Shown here: positions 8,175 through 16,065 of the stretch, piece after piece
Position numbering within the stretch: the first letter of the stretch is position 1
Layout: every line of letters begins with the position of its first letter
Source: Pyrinomonadaceae bacterium
Lineage (GTDB): Bacteria > Acidobacteriota > Blastocatellia > Pyrinomonadales > Pyrinomonadaceae
Reading direction: 5' to 3'
Assembly: GCA_030841085.1 (NCBI GenBank)
Contig: JAVEDP010000032.1
Span: 1-64,000 of the forward strand
Length of the DNA: 64,000 nt
Made by a program: the position numbers and the translations under genes
Notes under the pieces: model-generated
The model's input: the letters and a program-made list of their open reading frames with translations, nothing else
Databases searched by the model: none
What the model was told of the DNA's origin: nothing

Positions 8175-11100
8175 TTAAGGTCTCGCTTCCGCCGCCGGCG
8201 GCTTAACCGTTACCGCCGGAATATTCTGATCGCGCACTAGTTGATTAAACGCCGGCACGTCGGTCTTCATGATCTGGGCAAACCTCGCCAACTGCGCATC
8301 AATCTGCACGACTATCTCATCGTAGACGGCGTACGTCTGTTCGGTTGGCGCCGTATCCGCGCTGGATAACACTCCAGTTAACGAAGCCAGTTTGTCGTTC
8401 AACCGAATTGGAAAGTTCAACGGATCCTGGCTGCTTTGATTTTTCGTTTGATACAAGCTCTCTTCAACGGCAGTCAAATTCTTCTTCAACGCTGAAGCCG
8501 AATCGTTGATGGTTTTGAAGCCCGGCTGGGCTGCGACTCGCTTCAGCAGATCGTCGATCTGCTTTCGCACATCCCGAATCTGGATGATCGCGTTGTGTGT
8601 TTCAGTTACCTTGTCGCGAATTCTCAAACCAAATTCCAACTGCTTCGCATAATCGGCCGAAGTCGTCGTCAGGCGCGGATCGGGTTTAACTTCAAAATTT
8701 TCCGTAAACGTTTTGCCGTCGACGGTCAACCGCACCTGATAGTTGCCCGGTACAACGCGCGGGCCGCGCAAGTCGCCGCCCCACAAAATCATTCCTGGAA
8801 ACCGGACGGCGTCCGCATAACGCAAGTTCCAAACAAAACGATTCAAGCCAACGTCGGTTGTCGGTCGCGCTGGGCGCGCACCCGGTCCAAACGATTCCGA
8901 TTCTTCTCCGGACGGCGCTGCCGGCTCTTCCGGTGGCGTCGTCACTTGCGCGGTGCCCGGCGCCGGAGACGCGGACGGTAACGCAGATGCAGATGACGAT
9001 TGTTGGCCACCCGGCGAAGCGCTGGCAACCGGCGATGGCTGCGCGCTCGACGCTTTGGCGGTGAACTTCTGAATTGATTTGCCCGACGAGTCCAGGAATT
9101 CCAAAACGACATCACTCGCCGGCTTGGATTTGAGCGAATAATAAATCACCGCGCCGTTCGGTGGATTCCTGCCAATCGTTGCGGTGGGCGGAAGTTGATT
9201 GCCGCCGCCGCCCTGCATCCGATAGGCGTCCTCGGGGTGAAACAGTCGCGTATCCTTAACCGCATTCATGCCACCTGCGCCCATCATTTGGTGCAGCAGC
9301 GGCAGGTCATCAAAAATCCAAAACGATCGTCCCTGCGTTGCGGCGACCAAATCGCTTTCGCGTTTATGAATCGCAAGGTCGGTGATTGGCACGACAGGTA
9401 GATTGAATTGCATTGATTGCCAATTCGCACCATCGTCGAAAGAAATGTACAGACCGGTTTCGGTTCCCGCGTACAGCAGGCCGCGCTTGTTCGGATCCTC
9501 GCGAATCACGCGTGTGAAAGTCGTATTGGGAATGCCGTTAATGATTTTCTTCCACGACTTGCCATAGTCCGTAGTCTTATACAGATAGGGTTTGTAGTCG
9601 TCCCACTTGTACATAGTGGCCGCGACATAAGCCGTGGCCGGATCGTTCGGCGAAGCTTCTATTGAATTGATCTGAATCCATTCCGGCATGATCGATTTCG
9701 GGGGCGTCACGTTTTCCCAGTTTTTGCCGCCGTCACGCGTCAGTTGGACCAGGCCGTCATCCGAGCCAGTCCAAATGACGCCTTTCGCAACCGGCGACTC
9801 CATGACTGTGAAAATCGTGTCGTAGTATTCAATGCTGGTGTTGTCTTTGGTAATTGGACCACCCGACGAGCCTTGCTTTGATTTGTCGTTGCGCGTCAGG
9901 TCTGGACTGATCACTTCCCAGCTTTGTCCTTCGTTCAACGAACGAAACAGCACATTGCCGCCCGTGTACAAAGTATTCGGATCGTGCGGCGAAAACAGAA
10001 TCGGGAAGTTCCATTGAAAGCGATACTTCAAAACATCCGCGCCGGCGCCCATCGGATTGTTGGGATAAGGTGAGACGTCGCGCAATTGGCCGGTGTGATG
10101 ATCGTAGCGCGTTATCAAACCGCCGTACGATCCGGCGTAAACAATTTGCGAATCTTTCGGCGAAGGCGCAATCCAGCCCGACTCGCCACCACCCACGTCG
10201 TACCAGTCCTCGCGAGTAATTCCGGAATCGACTGTGCGGCTGGCGATGCGTACGGTTGAGTTGTCCTGCTGTGCGCCATAGATGTTGTAGGGAAAGTCAT
10301 TATCAAGCGCGACTCGATAAAACTGCGCGGTCGCCTGGTCCTGTTCGGTCCAACTCTTTCCCCCATTGAACGAAACATTCGCGCCGCCGTCGTTACTCTC
10401 GATCATGCGATTCGGATCTTCGGGTGCGATCCAGAGATCGTGATTGTCGCCGTGCGGTACCGGCAGCGATGTGAACGTTTTTCCCGCGTCGTTTGATTTA
10501 TAGAAACCGGTGTTCAGCACATAAACCGTGTCGGCGTTTTTCGGATCAGCATAGATGCGCGAGTAGTACCAGGCGCGTTGGCGCAGCCTTCTCTCCTCGT
10601 TAACCTTCGTCCAGTTTTTGCCGCCGTTCTCTGAACGGAAAACACCACCGTCTTCAGCTTCGACAATCGCCCACAGCCGGTCGGGCGCTGCGGGTGAAGC
10701 GGTGATGCCGACGATTCCAATCGTGCCTTTCGGCAATCCCGGGTTGCGCGTGATTTCAGTCCAGGTGTCGCCGCCGTCAGTCGATTTGAAAATGCCGCTG
10801 CCCGCGCCGCCGCTCTCCAAGGTCCACGGCTTGCGATTAACTTCCCAGAAGGCAGCGTAAAGAATGTTTGCGTTGGTCGGATCGAGAATTAAATCGCACG
10901 CGCCGGCTTTGTCGCTCTTGTACAAAACCTTTTGCCAGGTCTTGCCGCCATCTTTTGAGCGAAATACGCCGCGCTGTTCATTCGGCGCCCAGACATGCCC
11001 CTGCGCCGCAACGTAAACGATGTCCGGATTTTTTGGATTCACGCGAATGCGCGAGATTTGTCGCGTGTCTTCGAGGCCGATTCGTTTCCAGGTTTTGCCC

Positions 11101-11555
11101 GCGTCAATCGATTTGTAAACGCCGTCGCCATGCGACACGTTGCCGCGAATCGGCGACTCGCCCATGCCCACGTAAATCGTATTCGGATCAGAATCCGACA
11201 AACCAATCGCTCCGACTGAACCGGTGCCAAACACCGAGCCATCCGTGATGGGTTCCCAATTGATGCCGCCGTCGGTTGTCTTCCAAACCCCGCCACCCGT
11301 GCCGCCAAAGTAGTAGACCAATGGTTGCGATGCTACGCCGCTGACCGCAGTCACGCGCCCGCCACGAAATGGACCAATCAAACGCCATTGCAAAGCCTTG
11401 AGCGGATTATTATCCGGCGTCGGCGCGGGTGAAGCTTGCTGCGCATTGACGTTGATTGAAAGGGAAATTGAAAACAAGACGATGAAAAAGATGGCGAGCA
11501 AACAACTCGAGCTTCGGCTCAAGCTTCGTTTCGTCGCAAGCGAAATCGGCAACAT
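8175..11555 (-). CDS. Sortilin/BNR beta-propeller exoprotein (VPS10-like), copy 1
   Basis: Large exported beta-propeller protein, 1126 aa. Signal peptide (MLPISLATKRSLSRSSSCLL ... NVNAQ), then WRLIGPFRGGRVTAVSGV and many BNR/Asp-box repeats of the form SxDxGxTW (KSIDAGKTWKRI, RSKDGGKTWQKV, KSTDGGDTWTEI, RSENGGKNWTKV). The C-terminal part has a Ser/Pro/Ala-rich linker (about residues 830-900) and a domain LNRFVWNLRYADAVRFPGM with PGNYQVRLTVDGK. Such proteins are often annotated as glycosyl hydrolases, but catalytic activity is unproven; binding or peptidase-accessory roles are possible. Start at 11555 is set by AAGGAG seven bases upstream; the frame is open further up to 11711. A paralogue lies at 20219-23356. 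Confidence 0.9.
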   Translation of the reverse strand: MLPISLATKRSLSRSSSCLLAIFFIVLFSISLSINVNAQQASPAPTPDNNPLKALQWRLIGPFRGGRVTAVSGVASQPLVYYFGGTGGGVWKTTDGGINWEPITDGSVFGTGSVGAIGLSDSDPNTIYVGMGESPIRGNVSHGDGVYKSIDAGKTWKRIGLEDTRQISRIRVNPKNPDIVYVAAQGHVWAPNEQRGVFRSKDGGKTWQKVLYKSDKAGACDLILDPTNANILYAAFWEVNRKPWTLESGGAGSGIFKSTDGGDTWTEITRNPGLPKGTIGIVGITASPAAPDRLWAIVEAEDGGVFRSENGGKNWTKVNEERRLRQRAWYYSRIYADPKNADTVYVLNTGFYKSNDAGKTFTSLPVPHGDNHDLWIAPEDPNRMIESNDGGANVSFNGGKSWTEQDQATAQFYRVALDNDFPYNIYGAQQDNSTVRIASRTVDSGITREDWYDVGGGESGWIAPSPKDSQIVYAGSYGGLITRYDHHTGQLRDVSPYPNNPMGAGADVLKYRFQWNFPILFSPHDPNTLYTGGNVLFRSLNEGQSWEVISPDLTRNDKSKQGSSGGPITKDNTSIEYYDTIFTVMESPVAKGVIWTGSDDGLVQLTRDGGKNWENVTPPKSIMPEWIQINSIEASPNDPATAYVAATMYKWDDYKPYLYKTTDYGKSWKKIINGIPNTTFTRVIREDPNKRGLLYAGTETGLYISFDDGANWQSMQFNLPVVPITDLAIHKRESDLVAATQGRSFWIFDDLPLLHQMMGAGGMNAVKDTRLFHPEDAYRMQGGGGNQLPPTATIGRNPPNGAVIYYSLKSKPASDVVLEFLDSSGKSIQKFTAKASSAQPSPVASASPGGQQSSSASALPSASPAPGTAQVTTPPEEPAAPSGEESESFGPGARPARPTTDVGLNRFVWNLRYADAVRFPGMILWGGDLRGPRVVPGNYQVRLTVDGKTFTENFEVKPDPRLTTTSADYAKQLEFGLRIRDKVTETHNAIIQIRDVRKQIDDLLKRVAAQPGFKTINDSASALKKNLTAVEESLYQTKNQSSQDPLNFPIRLNDKLASLTGVLSSADTAPTEQTYAVYDEIVVQIDAQLARFAQIMKTDVPAFNQLVRDQNIPAVTVKPPAAEARP

Positions 11556-11688
11556 CTGTTGACTCCTTGATATTGGCACTTGATGAATTAGAGCGGAGCG
11601 GGATAATACCACCAAACCCGTACCTGCGCGGCAGATGCGCGGTATAATACGTGGTTTAGATTCCTTCTTGACCTCGAAACGAAACCAG

Positions 11689-12474
11689 ATGAGCAGAGGT
11701 AAACTTGACAAAGAAACAGCTGCGAGCGTGGAAAAAGAATTACCTAAGGTCGTTGATGTACGAACTGCGTCACTTTATCTTCAGCCTGATCCAATTTCTA
11801 TGGGATTTCCTCCCGGCAGTACCATCCCAATAGCTTCAGTTTGTTTACAAGATGCTACTTCTGCACTTATGGAAGCGCGATACGCTTTATTTGAATCTAG
11901 CGCGCACATTGTATGGTATCGCAAGAAATCTGAGCCACCACATGAACAATTCGCCGTATTCTTCGGTAAATTTTATGCTGATGATGCCGCCTTGCGAATG
12001 TATGCCGCAGGAGAACATCTAGGAAACGCAATAGGAAACATGCTGGAGGTCGAGAAAGAGGTAAGTGATTTCAAGAGATCAAACCTCGCTAAGCGCAGGA
12101 ACGTTGTAAGCAGACAAGCGCTCGTCGGGACTTATTTAATTGAGAATTATCCCGATCATGAGATCACGAAAGCTGTCCGTAGATTAAAGGAATCAATAGA
12201 CTGGAAAAAGACCAGAAAGTATAGAGATGACTGGGTTCATGGCAAGCCACCAATTATAAGCGGAATGGGGATTGAATATGAGCGGAGGAATAGGCTGATA
12301 GTTTCAGCAGGCTCAATAGGTGTAAGTCTGGGTGGGGGCGATGAGGCGCGTTATTCTGTCGAAGACCTTGTAGGTTTTATGAAGCCAGCGTTGTTCTTAT
12401 TGACAGAAACAGCAACGGACATTGTCAACTACTATGTAGATTTTTTGAATAAGAATCAAAAGACATCCTGGTAA
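11689..12474 (+). CDS. HEPN-like hypothetical protein
   Basis: 261-aa soluble, mostly helical protein that I do not recognise by family. It carries RDDWVH (Arg179-His184), which fits the R-x4-6-H motif of HEPN ribonucleases, and its helical make-up and length recall HEPN proteins with an N-terminal extension. Start taken at ATG 11689 (MSRGKLDKET). The frame is open to 11635, but a TATAAT at 11643-11648 suggests the promoter lies there, so the longer form is less likely. The Shine-Dalgarno is weak. Codons are AT-richer than in the neighbouring core genes. It begins the run of plus-strand accessory genes and might itself be a cassette, though no attC-like site is visible after it. Confidence 0.7.
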   Translation: MSRGKLDKETAASVEKELPKVVDVRTASLYLQPDPISMGFPPGSTIPIASVCLQDATSALMEARYALFESSAHIVWYRKKSEPPHEQFAVFFGKFYADDAALRMYAAGEHLGNAIGNMLEVEKEVSDFKRSNLAKRRNVVSRQALVGTYLIENYPDHEITKAVRRLKESIDWKKTRKYRDDWVHGKPPIISGMGIEYERRNRLIVSAGSIGVSLGGGDEARYSVEDLVGFMKPALFLLTETATDIVNYYVDFLNKNQKTSW

Positions 12475-12543
12475 CCCCGCACGTTTCAATGAATCAGGCG
12501 TAGGCAACGAGCGCGTGGCGCCACACCAGCGAAAGGAGTTGAA

Positions 12544-12987
12544 ATGAATGTCATCCGCAAGTCCATAATTACATCAGTTCTCCTGACATCGTTGGTGTTC
12601 CCGATATTCGCGCAGGACAATAATCTGCCTGAATACGGAGATATCGCTGATGTCAAAAATCTCCAGAAAGTCTATCTGAGTGCGGATTCAACAAATGCTC
12701 GGAAGTTAATCTTAAGCGAGTTAAAAAAGTATCCCGCTCTCAGTGTTGTGAGTTCTCCTGAGGAAGCGGAATACTTTATTGAGTACAAGATACTCAGACA
12801 GGAAACTGGACAAACGTCATTGAACATTACGGTCGACACATCCGAAATGGTAGTTTACATGCTCAGAGACAAGCGGCGGAGAGTGGTGTGGTCGAAAACT
12901 CAGATTTCAGGCATAACGCGACCAAATGAAGTGAATCTTACTCGTAACTTCCTTAAAGCTCTCAAGAAAGCACGGTCTGAAAAGTAG
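12544..12987 (+). CDS. Small secreted hypothetical protein
   Basis: 147 aa with a signal peptide MNVIRKSIITSVLLTSLVFPIFAQ, preceded by AAAGGAG at good spacing. The mature part (NLQKVYLSADSTNARKLILSELKKYPALSVVSSPEEAEYFIEY) resembles the general plan of small periplasmic stress or resistance proteins that read 'x is x-of-columns', with no catalytic motif. Family not recognised. It is followed closely by the first attC-like repeat, which fits a single-gene cassette. Confidence 0.75.
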   Translation: MNVIRKSIITSVLLTSLVFPIFAQDNNLPEYGDIADVKNLQKVYLSADSTNARKLILSELKKYPALSVVSSPEEAEYFIEYKILRQETGQTSLNITVDTSEMVVYMLRDKRRRVVWSKTQISGITRPNEVNLTRNFLKALKKARSEK

Positions 12988-13013
12988 TTATAAAGGGACT
13001 TTAAATCAGTCAC

Positions 13014-13122
13014 GAAATCTACGAATACATGCAGCGAACGCGCAATTAGCATGTCTCTCATTCATGGCTCGTCGCTGGCGGCGGTTCGCGCCACGCCGCT
13101 GATGCTGGGGCGAAACATGACT
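13014..13122 (+). other. attC-like site A (degenerate)
   Basis: Follows the secreted-protein gene. Arm catgcagcg (13028-13036) pairs with cgctgatg (13097-13104), leaving one extra-helical G, the hallmark of attC sites; GCGC at 13040-13043 pairs with GCGC at 13088-13091. The centre (aattagcatgtctctcatt) is nearly identical to that of site B. The outer boxes (aatctacg, gctgggg) are degenerate. Confidence 0.5.
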
Positions 13123-13185
13123 GAGTCGCACCGCAAGCGTGAGTTGTCAAAAGCTATCACCTCATAATTTACCTGTTGGAGGCTT

Positions 13186-13401
13186 ATGCGAAACAGAATC
13201 CCTCTATCTCTCTTGCTGATTGTAGTTTTCTTTGTTGGCGGATGGACTCTTCAGTCAGCCAAACAACAATTGGAGTACAAAATTGAAAATGGCGTTGATG
13301 GAAAGAAATTCAATGAGCTCGGCATGCAGGGATGGGAGCTTACGTCGTGCGGATCATTCAACGGCGGAATGCCTTACTGCGTTTTTAAACGTGCAAAGTA
13401 G
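13186..13401 (+). CDS. Small membrane-anchored or secreted protein, DUF4177-like
   Basis: 71 aa with an N-terminal hydrophobic segment (MRNRIPLSLLLIVVFFVGGWT) and a short C-terminal domain KFNELGMQGWELTSCGSFNGG that looks like the DUF4177-type 'GWEL' fold. A good Shine-Dalgarno (TTGGAGG) precedes the ATG. Function unknown. It sits between two near-identical attC-like repeats (A and B), exactly as one cassette would. Confidence 0.7.
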   Translation: MRNRIPLSLLLIVVFFVGGWTLQSAKQQLEYKIENGVDGKKFNELGMQGWELTSCGSFNGGMPYCVFKRAK

Positions 13402-13413
13402 CGCCAGACCGCC

Positions 13414-13513
13414 GTCTAACAAAGGCATGCAGCGGATGCGCAATTAGCATGTCTCTCATTCAAGGCTTGTCGCTGGCGGCGGTTCGGACGCGCGCTAATG
13501 CCAAGCGTTGGGG
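13414..13513 (+). other. attC-like site B (best-formed boxes)
   Basis: 100 bp. Outer box gtctaac (13414-13420) fits RYYYAAC; the closing box gttgggg (13507-13513) fits GTTRRR with a last-base mismatch. Inner arms ggcatgcagcg (13424-13434) and cgctaatgcc (13493-13502) pair with a bulged base, and the end reads ctaatgccaagcgttggg, the usual look of an attC 3' end. The central 50 bases match site A closely. Confidence 0.6.
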
Positions 13514-13533
13514 TCCTTCTGGATTGCGTAAAT

Positions 13534-14067
13534 ATGAAACCACCTGAGCACATCGAAACTGAACGACTTGTGCTGAGGATTCCCTCCCTGGCCGATGCTG
13601 AAGCGATCTTTAATTCGTATGCTCAAGATTCAGAGGTCACACGCTATTTGATATGGCGACCTCACAGGAATATCGAGGAAACCAAAAGCTCTCTGGCTGA
13701 CTGCGCTGTCGCTTGGGAGGGTGAGGTCCGGTTTCCTTATGTTATTACCTTCAAAGAGAATGGTGCAGTCATAGGTATGATCGAAATTCGTATCGACGAT
13801 TTCAAAGCCGATGTTGGCTATGTCCTATCCCGTCCGAATTGGGGCAAAGGCCTGGCTACGGAGGCGTTGCGCAGCCTGGTTGCGTGGGCTTTAGGTCAGG
13901 AATCAATTTATCGTGTGTGGGCGTTGTGTGATGTGGAGAATCTGGCATCTGGGCGGGTGCTGGAAAAGGCTGGAATGCAGCGTGAAGGAGTGTTGCGCCG
14001 ACAGTCAGTTCATCCGAATATTAGTGATGAACCGAGAGATTGTTATTGCTATGCCGCTGCAAGATAG
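13534..14067 (+). CDS. GNAT-family N-acetyltransferase (RimJ/RimL type)
   Basis: 177-aa acetyl-CoA-dependent acetyltransferase of the RimJ/RimL-like group. Seen: TERLVLRIPSLADAEAIF at the N-terminus, AVIGMIEIRI, the acetyl-CoA loop GYVLSRPNWGKGLATEAL, and NLASGRVLEKAGMQREGVLRR near the C-terminus. The target (protein N-terminus, antibiotic or small molecule) cannot be told. An upstream ATG at 13498 lies inside the attC-like repeat, so I take ATG 13534 (MKPPEHIETERLVLR). Flanked by attC-like sites B and C; GNAT genes are common integron cargo. Confidence 0.88.
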   Translation: MKPPEHIETERLVLRIPSLADAEAIFNSYAQDSEVTRYLIWRPHRNIEETKSSLADCAVAWEGEVRFPYVITFKENGAVIGMIEIRIDDFKADVGYVLSRPNWGKGLATEALRSLVAWALGQESIYRVWALCDVENLASGRVLEKAGMQREGVLRRQSVHPNISDEPRDCYCYAAAR

Positions 14068-14096
14068 TCTTGGTTAAATGTTTCTTTGAATGTCGA

Positions 14097-14202
14097 GCCC
14101 AACAAGTCATTCAACCGGAGCGCGGGACGCCTGTCTCGCACTTGATTGATTTAATCGAAGGTTGGCTGTGACCGCCGCGCCGGGGTAACGCCGGCGTTCT
14201 GT
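14097..14202 (+). other. attC-like site C
   Basis: Outer box gcccaac (14097-14103) fits RYYYAAC. The arm ccggagcgcgg (14115-14125) pairs with ccgcgccgg (14174-14182) except for one extra A, the extra-helical base expected of attC. The closing box gttctgt is degenerate. Its sequence differs from A and B, but the folded plan is the same. Confidence 0.6.
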
Positions 14203-14267
14203 TGCTTCCTCTTCACTTGGCTTATTTCTTAATTGACACGCCGTCAGAATCGATTTACATACTTCGC

Positions 14268-14501
14268 ATGGAATACGACAAAGACAAAGTTGACGACCTG
14301 GTTCTTGCTCTCCTGCATCTAACGTCCTTTCGTGAACATGGAGTTGTTCGCGCCTGGAAGGGTCACGACTGGGATGCTTTGGATCGCTTGTGCGACAAGG
14401 GCTTTATCAGTGATCCAAAAAGCAAGAGCAAATCAGTCGTCCTTAGTGAAGACGGCGCGCGGAAAGCGCAGGAACTCTTCGAAACATTTTGCGGTTCTTA
14501 A
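14268..14501 (+). CDS. DUF6429-like protein
   Basis: 77 aa from ATG 14268 (MEYDKDKVDDLVLALLHLT). The words RAWKGHDWDALDRL, KGFISDPKSKSKSVVLSEDG and ARKAQELF are, from memory, those of the DUF6429 family, a small protein with a winged-helix feel and no known role. The frame is open to a TTG at 14202 inside the attC-like site, which is an unlikely start. No clear Shine-Dalgarno. It directly follows attC-like site C. Confidence 0.75.
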   Translation: MEYDKDKVDDLVLALLHLTSFREHGVVRAWKGHDWDALDRLCDKGFISDPKSKSKSVVLSEDGARKAQELFETFCGS

Positions 14502-14621
14502 TCCGACCGTTGTGTCCTTAGTTTGGCCTACGCCGGTTGTATGTTAATCGCCGCCAGCAAACTCTGACATTAAGCATCTCTCGTTGTCTCACGGGTAAGC
14601 GCCGAATGTTATACTGCGCTG

Positions 14622-14892
14622 GTGGATCTAGAGTGGGATGAAGCCAAAGCTGCCGCCAATTTTGAGAAGCACGGGTTTCGTTTGCGGATGCGGGCGCTGT
14701 CTTCGGCGACCCACTCTATGTCGATTTCTATGACCCCGATCATTCCTTTGATGAAAGACGCTATCTCATAATTGGGGCTTCGAAGGAGGGTCGATATTAA
14801 TCGTATCTTACACTGAAAGGAACGATGTCGTTCGCTTGATTAGCGCGAGAGAAGTGACAGCGACTGAACGTAAAGCCTATCAAGAAGGTTGA
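14622..14892 (+). pseudogene. BrnT-like toxin gene broken by two frameshifts
   Basis: Remnant of a BrnT-family (RelE-fold ribonuclease) toxin of about 90 aa. From GTG 14622 the frame reads DLEWDEAKAAANFEKHGF. A shift near 14681 leads to FADAGAVFGDPLYVDFYDP and then ERRYLIIGASKEGR. A second shift near 14794 restores LIVSYTERNDVVRLISARE and ERKAYQEG before a TGA at 14890-14892. All three blocks line up in order with a normal BrnT, so the gene is recently broken, or the assembly has two indels here. Its antitoxin-like partner overlaps the 3' end. Confidence 0.75.
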
Positions 14893-15112
14893 ATCAGAAT
14901 TAGAAGACGATCTTCGGCCTGAGTATGATCTGCGAAGTCTGCGGGTTCGGAAGCTCGGTCCTGGACGCAGGGCTTTTGGCGATGTTATCAGGCTGGAGCC
15001 TGACGTCGCAGATGTTTTCCCAGACGCCGACGCGGTGAATCAAGCGTTGCGCTTCCTCATCAGAGTTACGAAGGACAATCAAGAACTCCGACCCACCAAG
15101 GGCGATGCCTAA
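14864..15112 (+). CDS. Antitoxin-like partner of the broken BrnT toxin
   Basis: Short acidic protein of about 83 aa overlapping the end of the toxin remnant in another frame: KKVESELEDDLRPEYDLRSLRVRKLGPGRR, then VIRLEPDVADVFPDADAVNQALRFLI and a TAA at 15110. The EPDVAxxFPxxxAVNxAL block is typical of small antitoxin-like partners of RelE-fold toxins. No ATG, GTG or TTG lies in a sensible place; the frame opens at a CTG (14864), so the start is uncertain and may be lost. The stop lies in the outer box of attC-like site D. Confidence 0.6.
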   Translation: MNVKPIKKVESELEDDLRPEYDLRSLRVRKLGPGRRAFGDVIRLEPDVADVFPDADAVNQALRFLIRVTKDNQELRPTKGDA

Positions 15113-15227
15113 CAGAGCCTTGCGGCTGTTTCGCGCTAGCATGTCTTTCAAGTACTCCGGCTTCTCCCATGTTGGATGCTGATCGCAAGCCGTAGCTGAA
15201 GCCCAGCGATAGCGAGCTATGTTAGTT
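15107..15227 (+). other. attC-like site D
   Basis: Outer box gcctaac (15107-15113) fits RYYYAAC and also carries the stop of the preceding gene. The closing box gttagtt (15221-15227) shares GTTAG with its complement. It contains tagcatgtctttca, related to the centre of sites A and B. Inner arms are less clear than in A-C. The next gene starts at the closing box. Confidence 0.45.
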
Positions 15228-15737
15228 CTACGTTGCACCCAAAAATTACTGAAGCGGAGTCCAGGGCCCACACATCCGCGACAAGATGCCCTGGTGCCAG
15301 TGCTTGGCGACTGGCACGCGAATCTTATTCGCCTCGCCAAGTCACCGATTGTTTTGTGTGTAAATGACACTTCCCGCTTAGCGATTCTGGTTCCAGGAAG
15401 AGACTTTCCAAATTTTGTGACTGCATTTCAAGATCGGTTGGCAGGACGACTTGCGCGAATGGCTCTCTCGAGTGACACAATTTCAGAAGAGCGCGCTGCG
15501 ATGGAAGTTGTGCAAATACAACCGACCAACAGCAGAAGTGTCCTGGGTTCAATGAATGACTTTGTTCATCATCTTAAATGGAGGACGAGGATTCATTTCG
15601 ATTTTTCGGAGGTGGACGCTTTGGAGGACATGTTGTCCGAGACTCCGATGGGAGCTTTGAAGTATCAATATTCGATTGAAGTCGCAGCGGCGGCTTTTAG
15701 TCACAGCCGTAACGCTTTCCGCGCCGATGCCGGCTAA
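15219..15737 (+). CDS. DUF6933-like protein
   Basis: 172 aa. MLVLRCTQKLLKR at the N-terminus, LGDWHANLIRLAKSPIVLCVNDTSRLAILVPGRD in the middle and NSRSVLGSMNDFVHHL near residue 105-118 match, as I recall, the DUF6933 family. Role unknown; members are widely scattered and often sit among mobile genes. The ATG overlaps the closing box of attC-like site D, as expected if the gene is carried on a cassette. No Shine-Dalgarno is visible. Confidence 0.75.
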   Translation: MLVLRCTQKLLKRSPGPTHPRQDALVPVLGDWHANLIRLAKSPIVLCVNDTSRLAILVPGRDFPNFVTAFQDRLAGRLARMALSSDTISEERAAMEVVQIQPTNSRSVLGSMNDFVHHLKWRTRIHFDFSEVDALEDMLSETPMGALKYQYSIEVAAAAFSHSRNAFRADAG

Positions 15738-15822
15738 CGCCGCGCTTGCCAGCACCGGAATTAAGTACCGGGCAGTTTGGGTTGTTATATCGACTTCTTA
15801 TTGAAACTGTGAGCGCGCCGAA

Positions 15823-16008
15823 CGCGAAGCGATGTCATTAGCACCGTGGCTTCAGCCCGCTGGTTAAGTTTACAAAATGATTCTCCGAACCGTTTCCAAC
15901 GGTTTCTCTTGATCGTCTTGCGAACAAAAACCGTTAGAAACGGTTCCCTATCATTCCAGCTTTGCTGTCACCGGGGTGAAGCCGCGGTGCTAATGAGATC
16001 GCTTCGCG
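15823..16008. repeat. Nested palindromic cassette (cgcgaagcgat type)
   Basis: Fills most of the gap before the SMP-30 gene. Outer arms cgcgaagcgat and atcgcttcgcg; next tcattagcacc and ggtgctaatga; then tggcttcagcccg and gggtgaagccgcg; inner aaccgtttccaacggttt and aaccgttagaaacggtt. Same nested plan as the other cassettes but different modules. The stretch 15738-15822 shows nothing else definite. Confidence 0.8.
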
Positions 16009-16065
16009 CGACCGGAGTCGACTCAACCGTCAGCCGGAAATGAAAAATTGTCGGAAAGGGCTTGA

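Noticed and set aside
11635-11688. Extended start of the HEPN-like gene
   Set aside because: A TATAAT box lies there and the residues look unstructured; ATG 11689 is more likely.
13498-13533. Earlier ATG of the GNAT gene
   Set aside because: It lies inside the attC-like site and adds residues not seen in the family.
15738-15800. A further attC site after the DUF6933-like gene
   Set aside because: ggctaac does not fit RYYYAAC and no arm pairing with a bulged base was found.
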